DNA of 64,000 bases from Pictodentalium vernedei (Eukaryota; Mollusca; Scaphopoda; Dentaliida; Dentaliidae), in contig CM062290.1 of assembly GCA_031216915.1 (NCBI GenBank), positions 382,274,718 to 382,338,717 of the forward strand. The letters run 5' to 3'. The notes under the pieces are model-generated. The model was not told where the DNA came from. It ran no database searches and was given only the letters and a program-made list of their open reading frames with translations. This document shows, piece after piece, positions 12,125 to 23,530 of the stretch. The stretch's first letter is position 1, and each line of letters begins with the position of its first letter. The translations under genes and the position numbers were made by a program.

Positions 12125-12671
12125 TACGACAGATGCCAAACGATTTCTACAGACAGTCATGTACAGCGGGCGTCCCAATGAAGACTTCGTTGAAACAAAA
12201 ATCAGGATGTATGACAAGCAAACAGTTATGTCTAGTGCCAGCCTGTGTCCCGATGAACATAGTACAGCTCAACATCTCAAGAGAAGTCACCTGCAATGCT
12301 CGATATGGCGACAGACATTGAGTCAGGATATTAAATATCCGGCATTCAACAACAGGGGTTGGAAAGACGAAGACGATAAAATCGTTCCAGTTTGGTTTCT
12401 GTGCCCACAACTACCACCGCATCTGACCAACCAAGCAGAGTCTCATCCTTTGAATGTGAGCAACCACATACCATCACCAGAATGCACCTTCAGCTCTAGC
12501 GAGAATCAGCCACCTAAGAAGAGGAAAAAAGTTGCTTTGTCCTCTCCTCAGCCAACTGATGAGTCAGCCGTGTCCAGCAGCAGTGAAGATGAATCGGACA
12601 TAAATTCGGACCAAAATACAAACTCCAGTGACAATAATTCCTGTCTTTCTGATTGGTCTGATGAATTTTAG
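12080..12671 (+). pseudogene. C-terminal segment of PIN-like repeat gene
   Basis: The +3 frame (open from 11955) takes over downstream of GCDTTS. It continues with TVMYSGRPNEDFVETKIRMY, an SLCPDEHSTAQHLKRSHLQ block and PVWFLCPQLPP, then a low-complexity tail. The tail holds a basic patch (PPKKRKK, a plausible nuclear localisation signal) followed by a Ser/Asp/Asn-rich acidic end and TAG at 12669. This pattern, a compact domain then NLS then acidic tail, fits a nuclear DNA-acting protein. No poly-A signal of canonical form follows immediately. Confidence 0.62.
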
Positions 12672-13319
12672 AGATCATGAGTGTACAAACGTACATCAGA
12701 CGATCAAACAAAAATAGAAAGTTAATGTTTATAAAATGCATTTACTTCAATATCATTGAATATCCATAGGCCCAGGCAATAAGCAAATCTCACTAGATTT
12801 TGCTATTTTGGGTTCTCGTGGTATCCATTTTGAATTTGTATTGGCCATGTTGAATAGCCTAATGGAGGCAGTGGGGTGGAGTAATTAAATAAGGAAGCAT
12901 CAGGGCTATATCCTGTTAACAAAACATCATTATTGCTATGTTAGTCATTATTCAAGTGGTTATGACAGACACATTTGCTACAAACGCTTAAATGTGGCTT
13001 TTTGAATGCTACGTGGGATTTGGTAGTCATTTTGAATTTCATAAATTGGGTATCCAAGGACGAAAACATTAAATACTGAAAACTAATGGTAATGAAAACG
13101 TTTCTAAAATAAATTAATGATAATAATGATCAGTATACATCAGGGCATAAAATTTGTCTAGTATCCCGCGAATCTAACATGATTCTCGCGAAATAAATTC
13201 GCACGAATCCATTTAGGCCATATAACATGAAATTCGGCAAACACTTGCTGGATGTTTCTGGGGAGATCACGAAAGAGGTTGTTAACATTTCCACCCATGG
13301 TTTACCACATGCTTCACAC
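12672..13319. other. no recognised feature
   Basis: 3' flank of the PIN-like pseudogene. AT-rich, no coding-like ORF. I could not find an inverted copy of the 5' flank, so the ends of the mobile unit, if any, are not defined. Confidence 0.5.
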
Positions 13320-13396
13320 TTTCTTGAGTTTGGTATCAAATCAAGTCATGGCTGCTAATAGCAGCCATGACTTGATTTGATACCAAACTCAAGAAA
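13320..13396. repeat. 77-bp near-perfect palindrome
   Basis: Arms 'tttcttgagtttggtatcaa...' and complement meet at 'gctgctaatagcagc'. The arms are essentially identical, so it is either young or maintained. Confidence 0.85.
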
Positions 13397-13439
13397 ATGT
13401 GAATAGACTGTTTCTCATAATTGTGGATATATTATGCGG

Positions 13440-13978
13440 ATAAGTCCCCATCTCGTGTACACCGCTAATTTTCGGATATCATGTCCGCCATCTTGGATAT
13501 TGGCGGTCATTTTGATTTTTGGGCTTTTTCTATGGTGGCCCCCAATTTTATTTCCATAAGGACACCCTATTCTATCGAAAACCATTGAGAAACCTTTGAC
13601 AGAAAAAAATGTAAGTCCCCATCTCGTTTACACCGCTAATTTTCGGATATCATATCGGCCATCTTGGATTTTGGTGGCCATTTTGAATTTTGGGCTTTTT
13701 CTAGGGTGGCCCCCAATTTTATTTCCATAAGGACACCCTATTCTATCGAAAACCGTTGAGAAACCTTTGATAGAAAAAAATGTAAGTCCCCATCTCGTGT
13801 ACACCGCTAATTTTCGGATATCATGTCGGCCATCTTGGATTTTGGTGGCCATTTTGAATTTTGGGCTTTTTCTAGGGTGGCCCCCAATTTTATTTCCATA
13901 AGGACACCCTATTCTATCGAAAACCGTTGAGAAACCTTTGACAGGAAAAATGTAAGTTCCCATCTCATGTGCACCGGT
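13440..13978. repeat. tandem repeat, ~171-bp unit, about 3 copies
   Basis: 'aagtccccatctcg' recurs at 13442, 13613, 13784 and (diverged) 13954, giving periods of 171, 171 and 170. Units contain 'gccatcttggat' and 'cccccaattttatttccata'. A 111-codon minus-strand ORF across it is just the repeat, since 171 is divisible by 3. Confidence 0.9.
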
Positions 13979-13979
13979 C

Positions 13980-14040
13980 TACCAATGTGTTCTATGTGCC
14001 AGTAGGCACAGAGAACACATTGTTGAAACTCGGGGGACGA
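13980..14040. repeat. palindromic MITE, family F, copy 2
   Basis: Shares 'ccaatgtgttctatgtgcc' and complement with copies at 6051 and 37420; the right arm has small insertions and substitutions. Confidence 0.75.
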
Positions 14041-14168
14041 AATAGCAACACGGGTCCCCTCGCAAATTTGGTTGGCCATAAAATGTGATCCTTTTGTTGA
14101 TAGTTGTCAAACGAATTGCTGAGTGTCCTTCTAATAATTGTTTTTTATAGACGTGAAGGTGTAATAAA

Positions 14169-14301
14169 CACAGAACGACACACCCGTATGAATTGGTTAA
14201 TCGGTATGGCACGACTGCCAGCGCGGAAGGATAAAACGAGAGGCCGCGCTGGCACTCGTGCCATATCGATTAACCCATTCACGCGCATGATGCGTTCTGT
14301 G
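14169..14301. repeat. 133-bp imperfect palindrome (MITE-like)
   Basis: Arms of about 58 bp begin 'cacagaacg' and end 'cgttctgtg', both containing 'ggttaatcg..atggcacga' and 'gccagcgcgg' (inverted on the right). A 17-bp spacer separates them. Confidence 0.75.
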
Positions 14302-15335
14302 TATATTCTGCAGGTGCCCATGTGATACATGTAGGGACATTAGGTACGTTAGAATACTTTCTAATTATGGTGGCCGGGGAAGTCATAACATAGACAGGTC
14401 AGGGCACAAAATGGAGATAAGCTACAGGATAGACCACGATAGGCAGAAGCAAAGCTTTGAATGAACCATTGGTAGTGGGCAACCCCACCCCCACCCCTAC
14501 ACACACACACATACACAGATTGGCGAAAGTCTCCATCAGCGGCAACATTCGGTCTGTCAAAAGGTGTCTTCCTCCAGTTTGACCAATTCCCATGTGTTCA
14601 ACTGCAAGGAGCTGCTAGGTTTGAAAACTTCTCTTTGATGTGAAGTGTTTGATCAGTACATGTTACTGTCCTGGGCTTTTATAACATATTGGCTAAATTG
14701 TACTCATCAATTTCCTCAGTAGATATAATTAATTGTGTTCAACTGCAACGGTATCGTGATCAGTCCTCCCTAATTGATAAAACAATGTCTGTGATCAAAC
14801 CAGAATTGGTCGAACGGGTGTTGATCAAACGCGAAATAAGCAAAAAGGAGTTGGTCAAGCGGGAATGAACAGGTCACCTTCCAAAGTGCCCCACTCAATC
14901 CCAAGACTGATGACTTTCTGGTATAGCCCCAAGAACATCAATGCAGTCAATTCTCTATTAATTTTACAACTGATCAATTTAGCCTCCACACAAATTTTAA
15001 ATCCCACCAATGACGTCATCTAAAAATAAAACAACAAAAGTCTTGTCGCCTCTCCAAAATTTTAAGTACTTTGGGAAGCATTGTAAAACCAAAACTACAA
15101 TTGAAATTGCAGATATAATACAAACTATAAACGTTTGTTTTCATGTTTCACGAAAATACCATTTCGGTTTGATGATAGGCTGATTGAATAAACAAAAAAT
15201 CTCCAAAAAGAATAATTTGCCTCAAAATAGAAGCAATTTCCACAATTAAATTTAAATACGTATGGAATGAGGTGCTTGCAATAGAACAAACGTCTGGGTT
15301 TCCCTTTTCGGCTAGTAACCACTGTAAATGAGTTA
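14302..15335. other. no recognised feature
   Basis: Contains a short CA run (14500-14515) and otherwise unremarkable AT-rich sequence. Confidence 0.45.
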
Positions 15336-16160
15336 TTTATTGGGGTTTAACGACACTTTCGACAGCCAGAGTCACCTAGTGTCAGACAGTTTTACAGGTG
15401 GAGGAAGCCAGAGTACCAACAGAGAACCACCTAGTAACGGCGAGTAACTGTCAGACTCTCCAACGTACTAACTCCCCACAAGCAGGGTTAGCATTGGTTT
15501 AAGTCAAGTGAACCATTGACGTGCAGGCAGAGGCGGGGGAAAACCCAAAAGGTGAGGGGTCACACCAAAATTTGGGGTGTCACACTTTTCTGGGTACCAC
15601 TAGGGTGAAGGATGGAAAATAATTTTTATTCGGGGGAGGGGGTGGGGAGAATGGTGGTGGGTTGGTTTATTCATGCAAAATATATAAATTTATATACGCT
15701 ACCCCTCATCCTTGTTCCCACCCTATTTAAGACACTAACCTCAGCGACCTCAATCTAACCTCAACCATATTGTCATTATTTTGCAATATTGGATATTTTC
15801 GTTTTGATTAAGCGTAGCATTCGTCTTTATATATCTCACCTTTTGGTACACACTGCAACCTATATGGCGTCCACCCATTTTGCATAGTATGGATTGAATT
15901 GAGCTAGTTCTTTGCCTTTGAAAACAAATTTATATTTCGCAGAAACACAGGATAAAAGTGAATGAGAAAGGAAGTACGGTACATATGAATCGAATGAGAA
16001 TTGATGAGAAAAAAATGTGTAGTGGCCATAGGGGTTGTCGGACCCCCCGCCCACCCGACTCCGCCGCCCCTGGCGTGCTGTACGCCTTTGTACACAGCGC
16101 CACGGTGGCAATCTGGATTAAGTACCTTGCCCAAGGACACAATCCAATTACACCTTACAA
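15336..16160 (-). mobile_element. SINE, split by a hAT insertion
   Basis: Minus-strand SINE body of the family also present at 45605-45967 and 62816-63256. The plus strand starts with a 'gggtttaacgacactttc' end and carries the 'ggaagccagagtacc' and 'actccccacaagcagggtta' blocks. It is interrupted at 15526 and resumes at 16073 with 'gcgtgctgtacgcctttgta' and 'gtaccttgcccaaggacaca'. The pol III head is not recognisable. Confidence 0.7.
15527..16072. mobile_element. hAT-type MITE inserted in the SINE
   Basis: Ends are GCAGAGGCGG-GGG and (inverted) CAGGGGCGGCGG. Flanking 8-bp repeats are acgtgcag (15519-15526) and gcgtgctg (16073-16080), 6 of 8 matching. The uninterrupted SINE at 45 kb reads 'gacgtgcagtacgcctta', exactly the expected empty site. 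ORFs at 15860-16227 lie across its GC-rich end and are not genes. Confidence 0.8.
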
Positions 16161-16719
16161 TGATTACAAGCAAGAACCTTGGGTTGAACAAACTGTGAAA
16201 ATTGAAACAAAGACAAACTTGCATTGAGCGGGACTTGTGGCGTTTTTCTAAATGGTGTGCGTTTCTGCAGGTCCACCTAAACCTATGTCTGAACTATACG
16301 AATAACGAAAACACTATATTATTGCCTTGTAGTGTGCTAAGGTTCTGGCCTTTGTTACACGATGTATGTTTCATATTTGCAGAAACATACATCTGGTATA
16401 ATTTGGCATGATAAACACAACTGATTCTCATAATAAATTACCCTTACCGCCCAGGAAAACCTAGAGATAAAAAAATTGTTTTTGAAAAACTCTAGAAACC
16501 TGCGTCCAAACGCCCACATAAAGAAATTAGCTATATCAACTCCAGCTAGGTCGTGATCGCTCGTACTTGCGATCCCTGAGGCAGAAAATAAATCCAGTTA
16601 CTATTAACACGAATACACCGAAACTGAAAGATTGGTTTCAGCAAAAACAAACAACAACAAAAAAAAATTGTTGTGCTGTTGCCAGGGAATTCAGACAAGA
16701 CCTCATACTACACCTCCAC
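16161..16719. other. no recognised feature
   Basis: AT-rich, short ORFs only; nothing recognised. Confidence 0.45.
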
Positions 16720-17011
16720 GTAACCCTTTACCCAACGCAGACGATATCAAAATTTACTACTTTAAATAACATTTTTTGAATTTTTTCAAAAAATTTCAAC
16801 AAAACCATATCATGTGACCCCTCGTTGGAACGAGCTCATCAACAAAACCATATCATGTGACCCCTCGTTGGAACGAGCTCGTCGAGCTCGTTCCAACGAG
16901 GGGTCACATGATATGGTTTTGTTGAAAGTTTTTGAAAAATAACATTTTTTCAACTGCTGAATTTGCATATTACGCGGTCGGATGCGGCCGATTCGTTGGG
17001 TAAAGGGTTAA
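16720..17011. mobile_element. TTAA-type palindromic MITE, family B, copy 1
   Basis: Terminus CCCTTTACCCAACGCAGACG on the left, CGATTCGTTGGGTAAAGGG on the right, target GTAA/TTAA (left site one base off). Hairpin arm 'catatcatgtgacccctcgt' with core 'ggaacgagctcgtcgagctc'. One arm carries an extra 49-bp direct duplication. Likely piggyBac-derived. Confidence 0.8.
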
Positions 17012-17255
17012 ATGCCTACCAAACACGAACAACATTCAATATTTCCATTGTTTATCACACTTTAAGCCCCATCTCTTTCGGACAAAACTGTTTTTGTACG
17101 AACCGCGGAAAAGTAAACGTCTGAACTGTACAAAGAGCGAAAACACTATGCATCTATGTTCTGGTTTCTGAGTTGCTTGGTTAGAACAAATTCAAAGATC
17201 TGGATTAGACTAATATTGGAGGAATAGGTCTACAGCCGTAAACTCTAATAAACCT

Positions 17256-17595
17256 TTAACACTTTACCTAACATGAAAAGCAGACGACACTTGCAAAACA
17301 AATTCTTGAATAACTAATTTTTTTCATTTTTTTGTCTCAAAAATATAGGTTATGACCCCTCTTTGGAACGAGCTCGACGATCTCGTTCCAAAGAGGGGTC
17401 ATTACCTATGTTTTTGAGACGTCTCAAAAATATAAGTTACGACCCCTCTTTGGAACGAGCTCGACGACCTATTTCCAAAGAGGGATCATAACCTATGTTT
17501 TTGAGACAAAAAATGAAAAAAATAATGAAAATTAATTGGCGATTTTTGTGAAGAGCGCTGGCCGGTTTTGGCCGTTACGTTGGGTAATGGGTTAA
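17256..17595. mobile_element. TTAA-type palindromic MITE, family C, copy 2 (duplicated hairpin)
   Basis: TTAA at both ends. The outer parts match copy 1 (aagcagacgacacttgcaaa; gccggttttggccgttacg). The central hairpin is present twice in tandem: two successive 'gacccctctttggaacgagc' palindromes joined at 'gagacgtctc'. Confidence 0.8.
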
Positions 17596-18921
17596 TCCAT
17601 ATTTCACAAAATCTACAAAGTGTTGCGTAAGTGGCAACAATAGCTTTTTCTGCTCTCGAAGAATGTTGCCCTGAATTAGCATGAGGGCGTCGATTCCCAG
17701 TGAAGCCAAGAAGGCTTCCCTTGCGTTAGCGCAACTGAACCTCTTGTTCTTGTTTCCCACACGATACTTGTTTAATCTAAATTTTGGCCGAAACAATAAT
17801 TCATCGGATCAGAGTTATAGCTCAGATAAATTTAAATATTTCTCAAACATAAGACAAAAAAGGAATTTCCTTTTGAAAGTACAACATCCTTGCCTTGTCT
17901 ACACTGTTCGTTTTCCTTGTCTTAAATAACTAAAAGCCATCTTTTAAAATAATGTCGTTAGCTTTGAACGAAACTAGCTCGTTGAACCTTCAGAAACCCC
18001 CACAAGGCATAATAATAACATTGTGAAGTCTCTTATTAATTAAACCTTAACAGTGTCTAAGATCGAATCAAACAAAGTTCGATTAAATGCCCATCAGCAA
18101 TCGGGTCCTTTACATAGATGAGTCCTGGCATTACGCCTTTTGCGGCATTTTGCAGCCCAGTCATAAAATAAATACACACAGGATCTAAACAATTAATAAT
18201 TTGGAGTGCCTATTTGGTGTAGTAAAAGACAGAAATAACAGTATTATTTGACGATCCAGGCAGAATCCAACAAAAATGTTGCGTAAAGAGCAACTTGCAC
18301 TGGCTAAGCAGTCAGTGGCGTGAATTCCCCACTAATACAGGTCCTGCGTTTTAATGCTGTTTGCGTATGCTGTCCTGTCTCTGAACTCTTCGACTGAGTT
18401 AAATAACACTCCATATTTACGGCTAAGCATGGCAATTGACTTGTTATCAAAGGACCGCTTCCGGCTTCTCTTTTTACACATTGACCTTCAATCTAAAATA
18501 AAACACGCAAACAACCTCCTCAGCTAAAATCTAATCTGTAGATAACAATTTATATTTCAAGCATGTTTTAGCAAATATACCATTTCTAACTTTCCCTTTC
18601 CACTTGATATATTTATCTTCCACGTTTCCACGTCCCATATATGAAATTTTCTGTTTCGAAAATACCAAACATTAACAAACATGCGTTGCCTCATGTTAAT
18701 AAAGCACCAATTACTCAGAACAGTATGGTATTATGTTATTAAAATGAAAAAGGCCTCGTGATTTGCGTATTTCTTTTTCCATTTCGTTTTGGCGATAAAA
18801 TTGACAGCGGAAGTACCACCCACCGGTGCTCATGTAAACAATAACAGATTCGCACATGTGAATATTATATTATTTAACATTAAAACTCTTATTAATCTGA
18901 CGATCATGGTATAACTAAAAT
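17596..18921. other. no recognised feature
   Basis: AT-rich. ORFs at 17575-17796 (-) and 17681-17929 (+) overlap on opposite strands and show no motif. Confidence 0.45.
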
Positions 18922-19056
18922 ATACCCAAAGTAGCTTGGTGTACCAAATGTTTACCACTCGTGGTGAAGTGGTGTTAACCGCGCGCCAAAAGGCTCGCGG
19001 TTAACACCACTTCACCATGAGTGGTGAACATTTGGTACACCAAGCTACTATGGGTG
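18922..19056. repeat. 135-bp palindrome
   Basis: Arms of about 60 bp start 'atacccaaagtagcttgg' and end 'ccaagctactatgggtgtaa'; the centre is 'gcgcgccaaaaggctcgc'. Only a few mismatches across the stem. Confidence 0.85.
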
Positions 19057-19610
19057 TAATTTATATGCACACTCCACCTTCGTCTAACAACAGTGCACGC
19101 ATATAGTCCTCTCGTCTGTAATCTGACTGTATTGCAAAACAAATGTTGTCGCGTCCTTTGGAGATTACATTGGAAATTTAGTGAATACCATTACAATTAC
19201 TTTCAGTTTTTATGATTACTATTTCGACTGCATGTACTCCATTTTCTTAACGTAATGACTATGATTTGAAAAAGTAATCGATTATATTAATGATTACTTT
19301 CTATCTTTTAATTCAGTTGTAGGTAGTTTACTCTCGCGCTACCTACTCAAAAGAAGGCGTAGGATACGCACAAGGAAATTTGTCTTTTTACACATCCATC
19401 ATTCCAACACTTGTAAACTTTTCTTGAAAAGTTAATAAAGTGCTTCTCAAGAAAAGACTAGAAGTGTAGGAATTAACAAAAGTGAGAAACGAAAATGCTA
19501 AAACATCACGTATGCATTTTAAGTAGAGAGAATTACAGCTGAAAAATACGCAGTGGAATTTCCATCTGAACATTAACTGAAAAATCGTAATTGCCTGGGA
19601 GCCAATGGGT
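19057..19610. other. no recognised feature
   Basis: AT-rich flank without coding signal. Confidence 0.4.
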
Positions 19611-20770
19611 GTAACCTTGCAATGTCGGGAAGTGAAGGGTTTTTGGTCGTTTCTGGGTAACTTTTACGCTGAATCCGAACTTGAATGATGCCACTCTTTA
19701 AACTTTGGGCAACTCGAGATATTCAAGATGGCGTCCAAAATGGCTGCCAAAAACACTATTATCATACGTTTATATATCACAATGAAACGTACTCAACGTA
19801 TATACCACCACTAGAGGGTGTGTCGTGTACAAAATGCATGACCGTCCCACCAAAGTCAAGATCACAGATAGAGGTCAACACATGGAAAGAGCATGCACGT
19901 CAACTTTTTCGTAATGAAACTTACACAACATTTACTACACTAGACGGCGCGTCTCGTACAATATTCACAACCGATCCGCCAAGGCCAAGGTCACATATAA
20001 AGGTTAACAAATGGAATAACATTCACATTTTTTTCTAGTCCAGCCCAATACTTGTTACAGGAAGTAGATAGCGCAGCGGAATTTGCGCAACATAGGGACC
20101 ACAACTGGATTGTGCGTCGTATACAGAATCACGATCGACCCAACAAGGTCAAGGTCACATAGAATGAGCATGTGCATCAACTTGTTCGTATCCCGATCAT
20201 AACGTTTTAGCTATCTCAGATACCACAATGGATCTTACACAAGGAAGGAATAGCGCGCACTTGCCACATCAAATGGCATCCAAAGCAAGACAGGTTCTCC
20301 TGGTTACTCATAGCAAACACAGGCAATGTTTCTGCCAATGGACCTCCGGTTACCCGGAGGTCCATTAGCTGAAACAGTGCTTGTTCACAGACCATATGTA
20401 CAGAATTTGATAGCCTTACTATGGTCATAACGCCTAGATTAACGTGCAGATCGACGTGCTGTTTGTGCGCATTTCGTGACAGGACTTCTAGTTTTAACTG
20501 TATGCACCACCACTAGGTGATGTGTTGCATATAAAATTCACAACAAGGCCAAGGTCACAGATAGAAGCAAACAAAATGTTCTGTACAAATATGCAATTTT
20601 GGGACATATAGCGAAATATTGGGAGTTTCTGTCGGTCATCTGGGACGCCATCTTGAATATCCCGACGTACCCAAGGTTTACAGAGCGGCATCATTCAGAT
20701 TCGGATTCAATGCAAAACATTACCCTACAAACGCACGAAAAACCTTTTACTTCCCGACATTGCAAGGTTA
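19611..20770. mobile_element. foldback-type element with ~130-bp inverted ends
   Basis: 'ccttgcaatgtcgggaagtg' at 19615 returns inverted as 'cttcccgacattgcaagg' near 20750. 'gatattcaagatggcgtcc' at 19716 returns inverted as 'ggacgccatcttgaatatc' near 20642. The interior has two direct copies of a 'caccactag...caaggtcac' segment and a family A MITE. Confidence 0.65.
20236..20502 (+). mobile_element. Tc1/mariner-like MITE, family A, copy 2
   Basis: Right terminus intact (gacaggacttctagttttaa then CTG-TA at 20501-20502); left terminus missing. Central hairpin 'ccaatggacctccgg'. Sits inside the foldback element. Confidence 0.75.
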
Positions 20771-21104
20771 GCTCTAAAATGGCCATTTGACTGCCGGACT
20801 ATAAATAAAAGAAATGTTTCAGCAGATAGAGTTTTTGTTACCCTTATGTTTTAAACAGATTTTTTAAAATTTATATCAGATAGAAACCTAACTGTATTCA
20901 CCCACCCCTAGTTGTACTGACAAGGTATAGATGACTGGCATAAGTGAAAAGAAATTTTGAAATAGATAAAAAAAAAAACTATCATTTAAAAAAAATAATT
21001 TGATACATAATGATGTATTTATTGCGGTGGATCAATATACGGCCACCTATGAAGAAATTGCGCTTGTGAAGAAATTTTTAGTTGAACAAAAGGTCAATAA
21101 TTCC
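20771..21104. other. no recognised feature
   Basis: AT-rich, with several A runs near 20970-21000. Confidence 0.4.
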
Positions 21105-21480
21105 TTCAAATATAATTGTACATTCCTGGCTTACGACCCATTAAACTTGAATATATTGTTTTCAAGTTATTGGGTGGAGAATCAAAAATCGCCAAAACTC
21201 CCAGATGGTTGCCATGGCGGCCATATTGGACATGCCAGAATGGTTATCGAAAGGGACCATCCTCCAGTCATGATTTATCAACCATAAAAACAGTATATGT
21301 CGGATGTATTGTTTTCAAGTTATAGCATGGACAAATAAAAGTTAACGGACGGACAGACGGACACGGACGGACACGGACGGACGGACGGACATGGGCGGAT
21401 GGACGGACATTGATGCTGGTTATTGAAAGGAACCATCCTCTAGTCATGACTAATCAACCATAAAAACAGTATCTGTTGAA
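21105..21480. repeat. diverged direct repeats with (GGAC)n microsatellite
   Basis: 'tgtattgttttcaagtta' appears near 21155 (variant), 21304 and 21480. 'ccatcctc.agtcatga' and 'atcaaccataaaaacagtat' appear twice. A GGAC/GGACAC run lies at about 21341-21407. This arrangement is common in bivalve genomes. Confidence 0.6.
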
Positions 21481-21999
21481 TGTATTGTTTTCAAGTTAAC
21501 TGAAAACAATACTTGAAAACAATACATCCAAAACAATACTTTTCAATCAAATTATTTTTATACGGCCGCTCATATGAGCAGCCGTATAAAATAGTTTGGT
21601 TGGAAAGATATAACTTTGAAACTGATCTTATCTGTGTTTGTTGAGAGGATCGTAATTTAAGAGAAAAATATACTGAAAAAAATATAATTGGAGAGTTTTT
21701 CCCCATAGTTATTTCACCTTTCAACATATTCTTAGAAATATGACTCGGCCTACATGAGTATAGGATCTATTTTTTACTTCAGTTTCATTTTGTGTTTAAG
21801 TGAGAGAGTGTTTCGTATGCAATGTTGCTTAAGTTGACGATAAAAGTGAAAAGGAAATTATTTCTCCAACCCTCTTATAAACCTCGTAGTACACTGCTTC
21901 TATTGTTTTGTCAATAAAACTGAATAATATTTTTAGTTGGAAAGTATGCTTCACTCTAGAATCAGTTTGATTTAAAATAACCCAAACCAATTGGTTTGA
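21481..21999. other. no recognised feature
   Basis: Contains a small palindrome around 21560-21590 (tacggccgctcatatgagc...gtata). Otherwise AT-rich. Confidence 0.4.
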
Positions 22000-22470
22000 G
22001 TGAATATGAACCCAACTTGGAGAGCTGGTAACATGGTCATTGCTGGAGATTTGAACATACATGTAGGTGTAACAAGTGACGGCTTTGAACAGAGGTTTTT
22101 AACCTTAATTGAATTGTTTGGATACATTCAGCTTGTGCAGGAACCTACTCATAGGAGTGGTCACATTCTTGACCTACTAATAACTCGACAAGATGATGTA
22201 CCGCTACTGAGAGACATTACTGTGCATGATCCAGCTTTATCAGACCATTTTACAGTGTCCGCACTCTTGCCGCTGACTAAACAAAGCGTCCAGAAAAAGT
22301 GTATTACTTTTCGAAAAACAAAATCTGTAGACCTAAATTCACTAACAAGTGACATTCAGGCCCCACCTTTAATGACTAGAAGTGAAGATGAGTCATCTGA
22401 CTCATTGGTTCTTCTGTACAACAACACTCTTACAGCCATTCTAAACAAGCATGCCCCTTCAAAAATCTAG
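22000..22470 (+). pseudogene. LINE endonuclease C-terminal part
   Basis: Carries GDLNIHV (residues 17-23), the APE-type catalytic Asp/Asn block, then GHILDLLITR and a terminal ALSDHF, in which the SDH motif supplies the catalytic His. The N-terminal half of the endonuclease is missing. The frame ends TAG at 22468 while homologous sequence moves to the +2 frame near 22455, so a one-base indel lies there. Confidence 0.85.
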
Positions 22471-23530
22471 GATAATTGTGCCCAGACAGCAAGAACCTTG
22501 GTTTACCGATGACATCCGTGAAGCCAAACAGAAGCGACGCAGGTTGGAACGACTTAACAATAAAACTGAACTTGAAATACACCATCAAATGCTGCGACAA
22601 CAAAGGAACAATACAAATGAATCAATAAAAAACGCTAAACGCAACTACTACAACAGCTTGATTACAGACACATCGGAGAGTAAAACATTATTTACCATCA
22701 CAAACCAGTTACTTGGTGACACGAAGCGTGTAATCCTTCCTGAACACTCAATCGTTGCTGATCTGGTGTCCAGATTCAGTGACTATTTTATTTCCAAAAT
22801 TAGGCTTATTCAGGAAGGTATTGGTGAGGCTGAACCACCACGCCCGACAAATCTTATCATAAAAACACATTTTTCAGAATTGTCCCCAGTATCAGAGGCT
22901 GAGGTGTCAAAGTGCATTTTCTCATCACCAAACAAATCAAACAACCTTGATCCAATTCTCACGTCGCTCTTGAAGTCTGTTTCTACATCGCTCGTTCCTA
23001 TCATCACTAACATTGTTCAGGCTTCACTTTCTGAAGGACATGTTCCTGATGATATGAAACTAGCCTTAGTGTCACCACTCATTAAAAACCCATCAATCGG
23101 CCCCAATAACTTGAAGAACTACAGACCTGTCTCAAATCTGGCATTTGTGTCTAACGTCATTGCAAAGATCGTTGTCAGCCAACTAAACAGGCATCTATCT
23201 GTTAACGATCTAGTAGAATCCTTTCAATCGGCACACAAATCCAATCACAGCACAGAAACTGCCTTATTACGAGTACACAATGACATCATCTGTGCCTTGT
23301 CTGGTGGAAAAGCTGTTCTTCTCGTACTTTTGGATCTTTCGGCTGCATTCGATACAGTAGATCACGATTTTCTAATTGATATTCTGAATCAAAATGGGGT
23401 AAATGGGACTGTTCTTAGATGGTTTCAGAGTTATCTAGAACATCGTTCCCAACAAATTCACATTGAAAACACCAGATCCGAAAGTGAAGCATTGAATTGT
23501 GGTGTACCACAGGGTTCAGTTCTTCAGTAT
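22455..23530 (+). pseudogene. LINE reverse transcriptase, N-terminal and palm part
   Basis: After a basic linker (EPWFTDDIREAKQKRRRLER) come RT blocks LKNYRPVSNLAFVSN, TETALLRVHNDI, VLLDLSAAFDTVDHDFL (first catalytic Asp) and NCGVPQGSVL. Immediately after GSVL, at about 23523, the expected GP-x-LF-x-x-Y block is missing and the frame breaks; the frame then runs to a spurious stop at 23548. Confidence 0.88.

Noticed and set aside
13628..13963. 111-codon minus-strand ORF
   Set aside because: It translates the 171-bp tandem repeat twice; the period is a multiple of three.
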